Shown here: piece by piece, positions 37,085 through 48,459 of the stretch | How positions within the stretch are numbered: the first letter of the stretch is position 1 | Layout: each line of letters begins with the position of its first letter | NCBI GenBank assembly: GCA_003194525.1 | Contig: NBIV01000245.1 | Span: 62,001 to 126,000, forward strand | From: Gracilariopsis chorda | Taxonomy: Eukaryota > Rhodophyta > Florideophyceae > Gracilariales > Gracilariaceae | Direction: 5' to 3' | Length of the DNA: 64,000 bases | Made by a program: the position numbers and the translations under genes | Notes under the pieces: generated by a model | What the model saw: the letters and a program-made list of their open reading frames with translations, nothing else | Database searches by the model: none | Told to the model about the DNA's origin: nothing

Positions 37085-38671
37085 ATGCCAGAGTTCATGC
37101 GCAAACAAACAGCTCGCCAGAATAAAGGCAGAGCAAAAAGAGAGGAAGTAAAAGTCGCACGCACAAAACGTTTCAACCTCCTCAAAGAAAACCACAATGT
37201 TGCGAGCGTAGTAGCGTCATATGGTTTATTGGCCGCTATTTTCTACCAGATCGGGCGGACTTGGAAGACAAACAACAGCACATTGCCCATCAAACCATTG
37301 AATTCTGTTTTGTACTATGCAGGAAGACCATCCATTCTTAACACACAATAGGAGAAAACGATTGTTAAACCAATCCAGCACGCTGACGAACGGAGATTTG
37401 CGTTAGAAGCGAACCTTATCAGGCACAAAATTGGCGAAATATCGAATCACGGGAGAAAAACGTACAAGAGCAGAATACCCTGCGACGACACAGTGTGATC
37501 TTTTCGCGGTAGTAATCGTGAGATGAAGATACGTAAGTCCGGAAACCACCGTAACAAATACTTCTTGGGCGAAAATGTAGACCATGCAAGTACATTGGTG
37601 AACCACTTGAAGCAGTTAAACAAGAAGTATCCAGATATGTTTAAAGATCCAAATCGAGTGTAAAACTTCGACGAGAGGGCCACTAGCGCAACATATGGGA
37701 AGCGAGTCCGAGTATTCACCAGCGCCTGAATGAATTTGGGGATTCGATGCCGTATTATTAAGGATAGTGGAGCACATTTCTCTGCAAAAACGGCGGCTGA
37801 GGCAGCTGGTCTTACTGCTCCTCAGTTTTTTGTAGCTGCGAGGAAGAAAGTATTGCCGAGATGGAAGAAATGGGTCGATCATGTGGACAGAGAAACGCTT
37901 GCTCAGAATCTTCAATAATTGGCTGACGAAGAATGGATACCGAACGGTACGAGCGTCTATAACAGCGCAAATGGGTCCATGATAATGACACTCATACCGG
38001 ATCTTGTGAAACACTTCAATGACTTCCTCCGGAAGACAACCTCCAAAGACGATCTTGTCCTGTTGCTCCTTGATGTTCATAGCCCTAGAAAAGGAGACAA
38101 ATGGATAATATACTGCCAAGAAAGCAGTATTTTAGTGGTGCTGCTGCCGGCCAACACATCTCACTTTCTAAAGCTCTATAATGCTTCAATAAATATGACG
38201 TTCGAGGAAACTAAAAGAAAAGTTAGAGACATTCTTGTGCAAGTTGGATTCTATAGCCACGATAGTATAGCACTTAAAATTAAAATTGGAATCGCGGGGG
38301 ATAACGTGCTTACTAGTCAAAGTGCCAGGCAGAGCTTCATAAATACTAGTTCGTGGCCCATGCAGTTTCAGTTCATCGATACCCTGCGCGAGAGGTTGAA
38401 TGAAGAAAAGCGATTATCCAGTAGGGATTCAGAAAGACCGACTCAAACCTTGGGAATGAGATTGCCGACGACGGAGAGGGTGCTGTACTCGAAAACCAAA
38501 TCAATCGTTGAGAAGGAGAAGTTTCCGATACAAGGCATATGCAGTATTGAGCAGACTTGTCAAGAGAATCGTTCATGGCATCGATTATTGTGGGAGTCAG
38601 CCCCGCTCAAAGCGCCTGTGCGAATATTTGACGATGTGGCGAAAAGTTTTGTGAAGCCCCTGCCGCGGTGA
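37085..38671 (+). pseudogene. Decayed pogo/Tigger-type (DDE_1) transposase
   Basis: A basic N-terminal segment (MPEFMRKQTARQNKGRAKRE) is followed by a DDE-type core. The first catalytic context, FDERATSATYGKR near 37670, parallels MDETAVDATWGK of the intact gene at 61051. The second is LLLDVHSPRKGDKW at about 38067-38108. The third, LPANTSHFLKLYN, has N where the family has D. The ORFs starting at 37085, 37730 and 37919 share one frame and are interrupted by stops at 37349 and 37916. Between 37352 and 37729 the coding shifts frame. The C-terminal part (37919-38671) is continuous. It is a dead copy related to, but clearly diverged from, the intact 664-residue gene. Confidence 0.75.
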
Positions 38672-39140
38672 TAACAAATAGGAAGGCTATGGGTGACATA
38701 TCAAACGACAATAGAGCTGTGAGCATATCAACGCAAGAGCAGAGAAGCATGGGCACCAGCGTGGATTGTGGTCATCGCGTAAATGGCGCAGACGGTGAGG
38801 AGCAAATTTGATAGTTTGAGAACAGTATTCCAATTATGATAGATTGAGGGTGGCTTCAGTTGTTGTAGCGGTGCATGGGAAAGGAGAACGAGTCTGTGCC
38901 AAGCGACGCCGACGCTCTGTTGAGCTTGTTGCGTGATAGGTGATGTCCGAATGGAACAAAGGTGGCGGTCTCGTGTCTATCAAACCAGTCCGCTGACCCC
39001 AAATGAAGTCAGCGCACCGGCACGCAAAATTAAAAAAGAATTGGAATCTGATCCGCATGACCCCAAATTTCAAAATTGTAACTTGAAAAAGGGCCTGCGG
39101 GGCTGTCTTTGATATATAAGTAGTTGTAGAAGACGACCAA

Positions 39141-39214
39141 TGAGCCATAACATCAGCTCAGTGGTTTCCAGGTCACACGCGAGCAACAAAACATGAGTTC
39201 GAACCTCGTGGAGT
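39141..39214 (+). repeat. tRNA-like sequence (possible SINE head)
   Basis: An A-box-like CAGCTCAGTGG is followed by a B-box GTTCGAACC. The T-arm ATGAG-TTCGAAC-CTCGT pairs fully with one G-T. The D-loop region is too long for a normal tRNA, so a tRNA-derived SINE or tRNA relic is more likely than a working gene. The AGTGGTTTC...GAGTTCGAA framework resembles the sequence at 9574-9641. Flanks at 38690-39140 and 39215-39480 show no genes. Confidence 0.4.
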
Positions 39215-39492
39215 TTACTTAAACTCCAAAACTCCTTCGGGAGCTCGACTAATTCTAAATATATTTAAACTCTCAGAATGTTTCAAACAACCTCTTGAAC
39301 AACAAAAAGGATACGGTGACATCTGTTAACGGGGCGGTTTTTTCATAGAGTTTAAATTATCTAGCAAGTCTAAGTAACGCAGATTGCATTAGTAGGGGGC
39401 GTAAGGTAAAATGAATTTATGGTAAACTTTTGCCTTCGAACATAGATTATTACTATAATAAGAGAAGGTTGACAAGGTTATTGTCCTCTTTA

Positions 39493-41595
39493 TCAGCTTC
39501 TGAACTTCACTATACCGTGACAATCTTCAATTTGTTTCATAAAACAATCTGTATTTGTACCAGTGTGACATAAAAACACTTCGTTACCTTTCCTGATATA
39601 GCACCCAGAACATAAACACTTGGACTTTGTATTAATTTTGCAAGAACTGCATCGTCCTTGATATAAATATTTTGTAATCTTGTCATTCTTAGGTTTTCTG
39701 CGTCTATTTGTTTGCATTAAATGCGAGCCAGTGCCTGCAAACATTGGCTTCTCATGAACATTTTCACATTCTTGCTCATCTCTACTCATTAGACCTGTGG
39801 TATCCCATGTATTCTCAATTAGTTCATCAGCCAATTGGCAATAGAAGTGGTGCGGACTTTTCACGTTTCTGGTTCCATTTGCGGCTTTGTACAACTTCCA
39901 GGCGTCGACAATACAAATCGATAAAAGAGAGCAGTTCACTCGAAATGACCACTCTTTCACTTCAATTTTCTTCTCCAGATTCAGATCATCTTGTCTGCAT
40001 CTGTTATAGCGATCGACCATTGAACAGTTTTTGTAATACTCTTCACACACTTCGGGAATTGCGACCTCCATTTCCACTTTCTTAGAAATATTTCCCTCCC
40101 GTCTCCACCTTTCTCGAATAATAGGACAGCCAGGATAAACCGTGCCAGAGGTTGATACGAAATACCTTCTTTCTCTGTCCATCCACATTACAGCCATTAT
40201 ATCATTATTGATAATGCTTCCTTTCGATAGCATAGATACAAAATCTTTCCTGTCCGATAAAGTAGTTTCGGAGAAATGTGTCATGGGATATTCACGAGTA
40301 GCATTTTTGACAACTCCAGTAACCCTTAAACCTTTTTCCAGTAATGCTTTCGCGGTACTGACAGATGCAAAAATAGAATCCGCACATACCAAAATTTCTG
40401 ATCCAAATCATGGTTGCACTAAGCGAACTAAGACTGCCGTTCCATGGGCATTATCAGAATCAAAAACTTGTTCCGGAATATTTGCACCCATATTGAGCTC
40501 AATGTTCAGCATTATGCCACTTCGTGCACAACATATGGCCTTCATTTCAAGACCATTTTCCGGCTTTCTGTCTAATGCTGTATAGTGTGGAAGCCCGACA
40601 TCAATCCAATTACCGCCTATTCCGTACCATCGTGACATTCCTTTGTCAACACATAAGGCATCTGATGCAGTGACAAAAGACCGACGATGGTCATTGATTG
40701 CCTTCACGAAATCTGTTACGAAGGACCGACGCGCGATTCCCTGCTCTTCAGTCACACCATCTCCACTGAACCATATTGAACTTCTATGCATTTCAAATCT
40801 GTTCCGTGACATCGCAAGATCAATATTTGGCTGAGTAGTAAACTTACAAAAAGGCTGGAGGCTCCAAAGATCCTTTCTGTTAGAGAACTCAATGCCAGTC
40901 AATAGGATATGAATTCCAAAGAATTTGAGCAGTGCTCCTTCTGAAGTCCTCCGAGCGTCTTTGCTTTCTATCCAAACATTTGTTCTGTTCACTATGAACT
41001 GCAAAACATGCATAGGAAACATCCAAAGGAAGACATTTAATGCGCTCATGTTTGGAGGAACGTGACGCGGTGAGATAAAATCTCCGGCTGGGCCAACCAC
41101 TTTCCATTGATGCATTTTCATACAACTATTTAGAGAACTCAACGTCCTACAGATTTCTCACACATCAAAATGAGTCGCAATTGATTGGAAAGGTGCATTT
41201 TTGCTTAATACACTTGTTTGCGGCTGCAAAACTTGCATCTGAGATGGTGTCACAAGAGCATCTTCCTCAATATCCTGCAAATTAATGGGTTCAACCCCGG
41301 TAGTAGGTTCTTCTGCAGCATTCAAGGCTTCGTTAACACCGGTACCTAGTTTGACCCTGGATAGAGGTAGGGTTACTTCTTTTTCTCGGTTCGGTACACT
41401 AAACTTCACATTCAGAAAAGTGAGATTTCGATTGTTGACCTTTCGCATGCCAACATTGAGGACGGAACCTTGTACCAGTGTTGATTTTCATAGAGATCCA
41501 TAATAACGTTTGCAATCAGCGTCATTTGTAAGCAGACGAGCACGGCTGTTCACAGTTATCCCAACAGTTCTGCGAAGATCTGTGGACGGGGCCAT
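39493..41595 (-). pseudogene. piggyBac-type transposase, one frame with three internal TGA codons
   Basis: Read on the minus strand from ATG at 41595, one frame of 700 codons runs without frameshift to TGA at 39493-39495. It is interrupted only by TGA at codons 36, 146 and 396 (41488-41490, 41158-41160, 40408-40410). The piggyBac core is clear: LCVDKGMSRWYGIGGNW (first Asp, codon about 317), VCADSIFASVSTAKALLEKG (second Asp, about 406) and SMVDRYNRCRQDDL (third Asp, about 528). A Cys-rich C-terminal zinc-binding domain (GRCSSCKINTKSKCLCSGC) follows, as in PGBD proteins. The context LVQP-TGA-FGSE suggests a former Trp. TGA followed at once by TAA ends the frame. Simplest reading: a recently inactivated transposase. 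TTAA-flanked terminal repeats were not found. Confidence 0.88.
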
Positions 41596-42211
41596 AGTCT
41601 ACGAATGTTGTTGAAGATAGTGCTTGATTCGATAGCTAGTACTGTTGGTGATTTATTGTGGGTATGGTTCAGCGCTGCCGGAGTAGAAGACATGATGGGA
41701 AGATCAAAGCGAAGTATTCTTTGGAAAAGGTTTAGGGTTTCGATAAAATTCTAGAGTAGTTAGAATAGACCTCATATGAGGTGGCTGGTCAGATAGAAAG
41801 TAGATTTTGCGGAATATCCACAGGTGTCGTTTTACAGAGGCCTGAATTAAATCCGGCAAGCAAAAATATGCTTGTTTCATTGCCTGAAGCATGACTTTTG
41901 CACTCCCAAAGTTCTGCAGAATTTACCCACCGTGAGGGTTACCCGTTGTTCTCTGCACAATTTCGAAGCGCCACTGCGTCACTACTCCGTACATCTCTCA
42001 ACTCGAACTCTACTTAACGTGGCGTGCACACAGTGCAGATTCGGCAGGCATGTGCTCAGCAAGATATAGTGCGCTTTCTTACAGCTTTTACCCACCTAAA
42101 GACTGTTGGTGCAATATCCGCACCTGTCCGTCACAGTGATGTTAGGGACCAGGCAAACAACTTGCGTACAGGCAGCAAAATGATCGGCAGTGTAGGTATC
42201 GCAACATATGA
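41596..42211. other. No gene recognised; upstream of the piggyBac frame
   Basis: No coding signal. A 14-bp palindrome (ACCTCATATGAGGT) near 41769-41782 repeats the core of the palindrome at 21917-21934. It may include the 5' end of the piggyBac element. Confidence 0.35.
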
Positions 42212-42234
42212 GGCAGTGTCTAAACAAGCGTGAC
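42212..42234 (+). repeat. Left 23-bp terminal inverted repeat
   Basis: Exact reverse complement of 54946-54968. A 23-base match is far beyond chance in 64 kb. Similarity stops directly after base 23. Confidence 0.75.
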
Positions 42235-42476
42235 TGAAGCCCATACACGCCCATATAGGCCCTTTAACTAACAGGATCAACCTGGTACCGTATTGAACGT
42301 GAAAACCATGTGAATTTCTTAAAGTTCTCTTCTTTCTAAGCAGTGAAGCTCCAAAAACGAGGGCGCGCCTCTTGGTCGATCGTAAACCAATCATTCAAAT
42401 TTGAGAACCCTCCATCTGCCCCACGGACCTGTTTTGTCCGCCATTTGGTTGTACAGTAAACAAGCTATAATCTCCA

Positions 42477-43848
42477 ATGGCAATCGCTTCGCTTTTTTTC
42501 GCGCAGCCCTTCTTCATCTTTCCCTCTAGTACAAACATAATGATGGCAGACAAATGTCCTAACCCTGCTACCATTTTTTCCATTCGCAGGAGTCCACGCA
42601 GGCAGCAATCATCATTTTCAAGAAACCAAAAATGTACAACACGACAAGAGACGCCACGAAACGAAAATGCGACCTCCATTACTGGAACCAGTTGTAAGGT
42701 TCTAACCGATTTGCCTTCGTTCTCTGAGATTACTATCTCTTCATACAATGAACCCAATTTTCGAGAAGCTACTCTAATGGCCATTTTATACTTCTTTATG
42801 TTGGAGAAGACCGTCAAAGACTTTCAAGGGTTTTCAAACCCGTTTAAGCTTTGCATTTGTAATGGGGATTGCGCTATACTTCTTAAGTGCTTACTGTTCT
42901 GCACTAACAATTTCGAGAACACCCTTCTCGGGGATTTCATTTCAACTAACATTGAACTCAAAGATTGTTTTGAAAGAGAAAATGACGAGATGAATTGTGG
43001 TACTACAAATTTTAATTTGCCTGAAGTAGGTGAGTTTGTTAATATGCTTTACTTTACTGCCCACAAAGAGGTTATGAAAGACATTGTTGATTACAAAGCG
43101 GCGGAACCAGGCTATGGATTTCCGTTCACGGGGGATAGGGAGGTCAAGCACAGCCATCCGAGCTTCAGTCTCAGTGAGTAAGCAAAGCTACATTAATTTT
43201 ACGAGACGATGAACCTGCAAAAAATGCCCTTGATAAGACTATTGGTAAGAAATTGAGCAGAAGAGAGTTGGACGCTCACCTGACGCGGGATTCGTACTGG
43301 TCGTTTACCGCAATTCGATTTAGTGATAATAAAATGGATTTGAAGCACACTTTTGATGGGCGATTGGATGAGGTAGTCTCGGATATGAGACCTCTTTGCG
43401 ACCGTAGCACCTCCTTGTTAAAAAACATTGCAACAATGTAAGGAAGATGGTTACTATAGAAAAGGAAAACTAGTCTAAGTTAGGACAGAACGATCCAAGT
43501 AACATCTGCAACTTTCAATGGATGACCCAGAGACGGGAACTGACTGCCAATTGGACGCGGGCTTATGTCTTTTTGTGTATCATGCATCGGTACCGCAAAC
43601 GAGGCCGAAAATTTGCTCTCCATAACGTCAAAGGTCATCGAAGAAGATGAAGGAGGTATTGAAGGCGTTTGCTTAGGGAGTAAACAACAGAATCAGGCTG
43701 TGGTGGAGCGAAAAGAAGCTCTGGAACACGAAACAGTGTAATAAATAAGAATCTTTGTGAAATATCGAAAGGAGTGATTCAATTGAATAAGATTTCAGAG
43801 AAACAGACGGCAGTTCTGCGGTAGCATCTTCCCATTGAGCGTGACAGG
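42477..43848 (+). other. Unknown coding-like region left of the nested Copia
   Basis: An open frame of 234 codons (42477-43181) is the longest here, with Cys- and Asn-rich wording such as NPFKLCICNGDCAILLKC and PEVGEFVNMLYFTAHKEV. A 140-codon frame lies opposite at 42395-42817, and it is not clear which strand is real. Further coding-like pieces occur at 43253-43441 and near 43600-43735 (KVIEEDEGGIEGVCLG). I recognise no domain. Position within the inverted-repeat segment raises the possibility of the second (DNA-binding) Harbinger protein, but no Myb/SANT motif was seen. Confidence 0.35.
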
Positions 43849-44140
43849 TGTTGTAGTCTGGCCCTGGATACGCTTGGGATAAAACAAACCGTGATTTTTA
43901 TTACTCACACTCGGCTTGACTTCAATCTTTCGTCAAACACGAGCTTCTTTACTTTCTTTTATAGTGTTCTAGTAGAGTTCTATACAGTTATATAGTGTTC
44001 TATAGTGTTTTGTATCTTTACACAATTTCTACTATTAAAGCATAACACATTTTTACATAGTTCTTTCATTGAACCTTCTAGATGTCTCTAGATACTAGCA
44101 GTTTCTAATTGCTTTCTAGAAGCTTCTAGATGCTTCTACA
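43849..44140 (-). repeat. 3' LTR of the Copia element, with heat-shock-element array
   Basis: It pairs with 48185-48459. In element orientation it begins TGTAGAAGC and ends CTACAACA. At 44114-44136 the plus strand shows TTC, GAA, TTC, GAT, TTC units each spaced by 2 bases, a heat-shock element at the start of U3. Confidence 0.9.
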
Positions 44141-44157
44141 ATACCCCCTCTCAACTT
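44141..44157 (-). other. Polypurine tract of the Copia element
   Basis: The minus strand reads AAGTTGAGAGGGGGTAT directly before the 3' LTR, the expected position of the plus-strand primer. Confidence 0.75.
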
Positions 44158-47100
44158 GATAACTGCTTAAGACCCAACATGTCCATGAAGAACCAATGTT
44201 TATCCTTCTGTAGAGACTTTGTGAAGATATCAGCTCCCATATGTTCGGTAGGACAGTATGTAGTTTTCACTTCTTTATGTTACAAGCAGTTCTGAATATA
44301 AAAATGCCGTATAGCAATGTGCATGATTTCCCATGGCTTCATTTCATTTTGGAAACTGCAATTGTAGACTGGTTGTCAAAGAAAATGAATAGCTTGTTCT
44401 TCAGTAGTTCTAAAATCCTTCATGATTTTTGCCAACCATTTTCCTTTTTTCACTGCCTTTGTGACGGAAATAGTTCGGCCTCTGGGGACGACAATGCCAC
44501 ACAATTTTTTTTCGGCTGCTCCACGACAGTAAACAATTTCAATAAAATGTAGCATATCCAGAAACTGATTTTCTGTTTTCCGTATTTCCCCAACTGGCAT
44601 CACTGTACACATATACTGACGGGTTCGTAGATTTTTTGTAGACGAGACAAAAATCTTTTGTCCTCTGAATATACCTAAGAACCATTTTGCATGCTTTCCA
44701 ATGTTCTGTGCCATGCTCTTCAGAGAATAGACTTAATTTTCCAACTGCATACGCTAGATCAGGACGTGTCCCTAGCATGAGATACATAAGTGAGCCAAGT
44801 AGTTCTCTGTACGAAACACCCGTAGTTATTGCACCATTTCCGCATTTTTCTAAAGTACTGTTCGCCTCCAAGGGTGTATTAATGTGTTTGCAGTCCTTCA
44901 TATTAAATCGGTTTAGCACAGTTCTTGCGTAGGCACTTTGACACAATATCAGAATTCCTTTTTCTCGATTAGTGGCGATTTGAATACCTAATAAATGCCG
45001 AATTTCTCCAAGATCCTTCATTTGAAATTAACAACTCAGTTCTTGCTTCACAAAATTTAAACATTTTGAAATTTTACTTGCCCGTACTGTTTCATTGACG
45101 TATAGTGAAATAAATATTTCAAGGTTCTCAATACTTGCGACAAATATTCCACTGTCTCCATGAGCTTTCGAAAATTTCATGTTGGTCAAAACCGAGCTCA
45201 TCATTTTGTACCAAGCTCTTGGCACCTGTTTTAGACCATACATTGCCTTCGTTAGTTTGCATACGTGCTCCGAATTTTGCGAGTCAACAAAACCTTCAGG
45301 CTGTTCCATAAAAATTTCTTCTTCAAGTATCCCATTTAACAATGCCGTCTTCACGTCCATCTGGAAAATGTGCGTTTCTTTTTGCAGAGCTCTTGCGAGC
45401 GTTGTTTTGAGTGAAGGTACTCTAACACGAGGAGCATATTTCTCATTGCAATCAATTCCAGATCGTTGTTGATATCCCTTACATAAGAGTCGCGCTTTTT
45501 AAAAATTTCCTGGTTCTTTGTCTTTGGCTTAATTTTAAAAACCCATTTAGGAGAAAGATTTTTTATCCCCGGAGTTCTCGGAATCAACTCCCAGGTTTTT
45601 TATTCTATAAAAACTTCATTTCTTTTTCCATAGCATTTTTCCATATCTCAAATTCTGGCTCTGGAAAAGCTTCTTTGAAAGACTGTGTTGCAATTTCATT
45701 TGCTATCATTATTACGGTGCCTGATGCAGTGTCTTCATCAGATTCAGCATGTTCGTACTTGAGCCATGTAGGTTTCCTTCGAATTCTTCCACTTCGTCTT
45801 GGTGATTCAGAAATATTTTCAGATGTCCAAATAATTCTAAGTGGTTCCTGTACTTTTCATATTTTTTGAGGGATTCTCAGAGTATTTCTACTCCGTAAAT
45901 GATAATGTGTCTGCCTGAATATCTATTGACAAGTCTTTTGGGGCTTTAAGAAAATTTGCTGTTTTAGAAACAACAAGTCTCTTCGTAGTGTCATCCATGA
46001 AGCAAAATTAGGATCATCAGGACCTAAAAATGTGCAGACTCCTGATTTTGGGTCCCGTTTCTTCCTGTTATCTTTTGGAATAAGTATATATGCCTTGCGA
46101 CCAAATACACGAAGATGAGATACATCCATTTTCTGTCCTGACCATTTTTCATACGGAGTCTGATTTTTCAGATTTTTGCTGGGACAATATTTCGGAGCAC
46201 ATTTGTAGTCGGTATTGCTTCAGCTTAAAATTGTCGAGACATGTCATGATAAAATAACATGCATCGAGCCTTTTCACAGAGGGTACGGTTTATCCTCTGA
46301 GCAATACCATTTTGCTGTGGTTGATAAAAGCCAGTACCCTCTTGAACAATTCCTTTCTGCCTGAAATATTTCTCTGTGGTACTAGAAATATATTCCCCTC
46401 CACGCTCACTTCGAATTCTTTTCACAGACATTCCTGTCTGATTTTCCACGAGTCTTAAAAGCTCCTTGATTCTATCCAACGCTTCATCTTTTGTTCGTAG
46501 AAAATATGTAAAGGATGTTCTAGTGCAGTCATCTGTGAAAAACATGAAATAACGTTTCCCTCCTTTCGACTTGACGCTCATATGACCACATAAATCTGTA
46601 TAGACGAGGTCCAATTTCTCTTTGACACCAACTTTCCTATAGCTGGAAATGATCTTGATACCATTTTTCCAAGAGCAAACCCTCTGCAGGTGCCAATGTC
46701 TTTTTGCTCTAATTTTTCTGGGAGACCTACAGCTGTTTTCTAAGAAAATATCTGTGATAAAACAGATTTTCCAGCATGTCCAAAGCGAGCATGCCATAAT
46801 TGCTGAACGTTGAAAGTAGCTGAGTATGCAGAATAATTTTTGTCTTCTGTCCTGGTACCCATAAAACAATACGTTGAATTTTTTATCTGACTCCAAGCAA
46901 TTCTTCACTTCCATTCCTGAACATATTTGGCACAACCCGTTCTGAAACTGTATTTTGTGTCCACGGTCACAGATAGAATATTAGTTGCAATGTCCTGAAC
47001 GAATGAAACATCTCGGACGGGGAGGGTTTGCTTTTTCCACTTTTAAGAAAATATCCATTGATATACTTCCTTTTTGTTTTGACAATACAGTTGTTCCATC

Positions 47101-48166
47101 TCCAACAAGGATACTAATCGGTTCAGTATTTTTGATACTGTCAATATCAAACCACCCGATATTATTTGTCATGGGAAACAACGCTCCTGAATCAATATAC
47201 CAGGTCCCTGATAATTTTTGATCGCTTCCCTGCGCCATTACAAAGATTCCTGTATCGATATTGCGACCGACCGATTTCTTGGACTCTCGGTGGTCGTTTA
47301 TTCTTTTTCGACAGTCCGCGATCTTATGTCCTCTTTTATGGCAGTAGTGACATTTATACGGATATCCGAAATTTTTAAAGCCTAACTTGCTCTGCAACAA
47401 ATTCCCGGATGAATCTTCTTTGGCGTTGGAATTTTTCTTGACTCCTCTCGGAGAATAAGAGCATGTATTTCTTCGATGCTTAGTTTTTTTGCCATATTTT
47501 CCATGGTTACCATTAAGCTTTCATAGCGTTTTGGCAGACTTCGTATTAATCGCATTACATATTCCTCCTTCGATTTTTCAACACCTTGCTGTTGGAGTTT
47601 TGTCTTCAACTTCTTTAACTCTTCAATATGTTCCTTTGCTCATTCTCCTTCTTTTAGCTTTTTAGAAGTAATTCGTTCCTCTGTATCCATTTTGTTCGTC
47701 ATTTCTTTGTTTTTATATACCTCGGCTAACGCATGCCAGGATTCTGTACCAGTTTTTGCGGACTCTACATAAAAAATTTGATTGTCATCGACTGACAAAC
47801 AAATATCAATGAGAGCTTTTTCATTTGCTTGTGCATTACTTTCTGCTCACTAACCGCTTTCCAATGATTTTTCTTCTTAAGATAGTTGATCATTCTGAAC
47901 TTCCAAGGAAAATAATTATCGCCGTTAAGCTTCTCGATTTTGAAGAAATTTCTCTCAGAGGAATCCATCCTAAATATTTTTCAATAACTTTGTAATATTG
48001 TGTAAAGTTACAATAGAATGCTGGTAGACGATTGACAAAAACGAATAAAGGTACTCGACGGTTTTCCAATTCTTGTATGGCCTCGAAGTTCTGCGACGTT
48101 GTTCGGATTTCTTGACGATGAGCCGAATTCTAAGCGTTTACGAAAGTGGTAGTAGTGGTCTTGACG

Positions 48167-48184
48167 TGGGCTGTGCCCATAACC
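48167..48184 (-). other. Primer-binding site of the Copia element (initiator-Met half-tRNA type)
   Basis: The minus strand immediately after the 5' LTR reads GGTTATGGGCACAGCCCA. As I recall it, Drosophila copia has GGTTATGGGC at the same place and primes from an internally cut initiator-Met tRNA, pairing with its anticodon stem-loop. The match is at the key first ten bases. Confidence 0.65.
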
Positions 48185-48459
48185 TGTTGTACTTTGGCCC
48201 TGGATACGCTTAGGATAAAACCAACAGTGATTGTTATCACGCACACTCGGCCTGATTTCAATCTTCCGTCAAACACGAGCTTCTTTACTTTCTTTTCTAG
48301 TGTTCTAGTAGAGTTCTATATTGTTCTATATCTCTACACAATTTCTACAACTGAAGCATAACATATTTCTACATAGTTCTTCTATAGAACCTCCTAGAAG
48401 TCTCTAGATACTAGCAGTTTCTAGTTGCCTTCTAGAAGTTTCTAGATGCTTCGAGAACA
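48185..48459 (-). repeat. 5' LTR of the Copia element, with heat-shock-element array
   Basis: It pairs with 43849-44140. At 48430-48457 six units lie in perfect 5-bp phase on the plus strand: TTC, GAA, TTC, GAT, TTC, GAA. Only GAT departs from the heat-shock-factor consensus. Confidence 0.9.

Larger units (their letters stand above)
43849..48459 (-). mobile_element. Ty1/Copia element with both LTRs, fossil
   Basis: On the minus strand between LTRs at 48185-48459 (5') and 43849-44140 (3') lie: gag starting MDSSERNFFKIEKLNGDNYF (47968); a knuckle CHYCHKRGHKIADC (near 47300); protease context GTWYIDSGALFPMTNN (near 47190); integrase with LDLVYTDLCGHMSVKSKGG, FFTDDCTRTSF and FYQPQQNGIAQR (46620-46290); reverse transcriptase with MDVKTALLNGILEEEIFMEQ and KAMYGLKQVPRAW (45360-45200); and RNase H with YSDASWGNTENRKSVSGY near 44560. 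This is complete Copia order at normal length. A gag-adjacent primer site and a polypurine tract are present. It is broken, with roughly ten or more breaks. The LTRs differ visibly, so it is not recent. Confidence 0.9.

Noticed and set aside
39493-41595. Selenocysteine or reassigned UGA code for the piggyBac TGA codons
   Set aside because: No selenocysteine-insertion structure was identified, other Trp are TGG, and the nearby host genes give no hint of a variant code; mutation is simpler.
44000-44140. TCTAGAAG-rich stretch as a simple microsatellite only
   Set aside because: The half-sites keep exact 5-bp phase in two diverged LTRs while the intervening bases vary, which fits a heat-shock element better than slippage.
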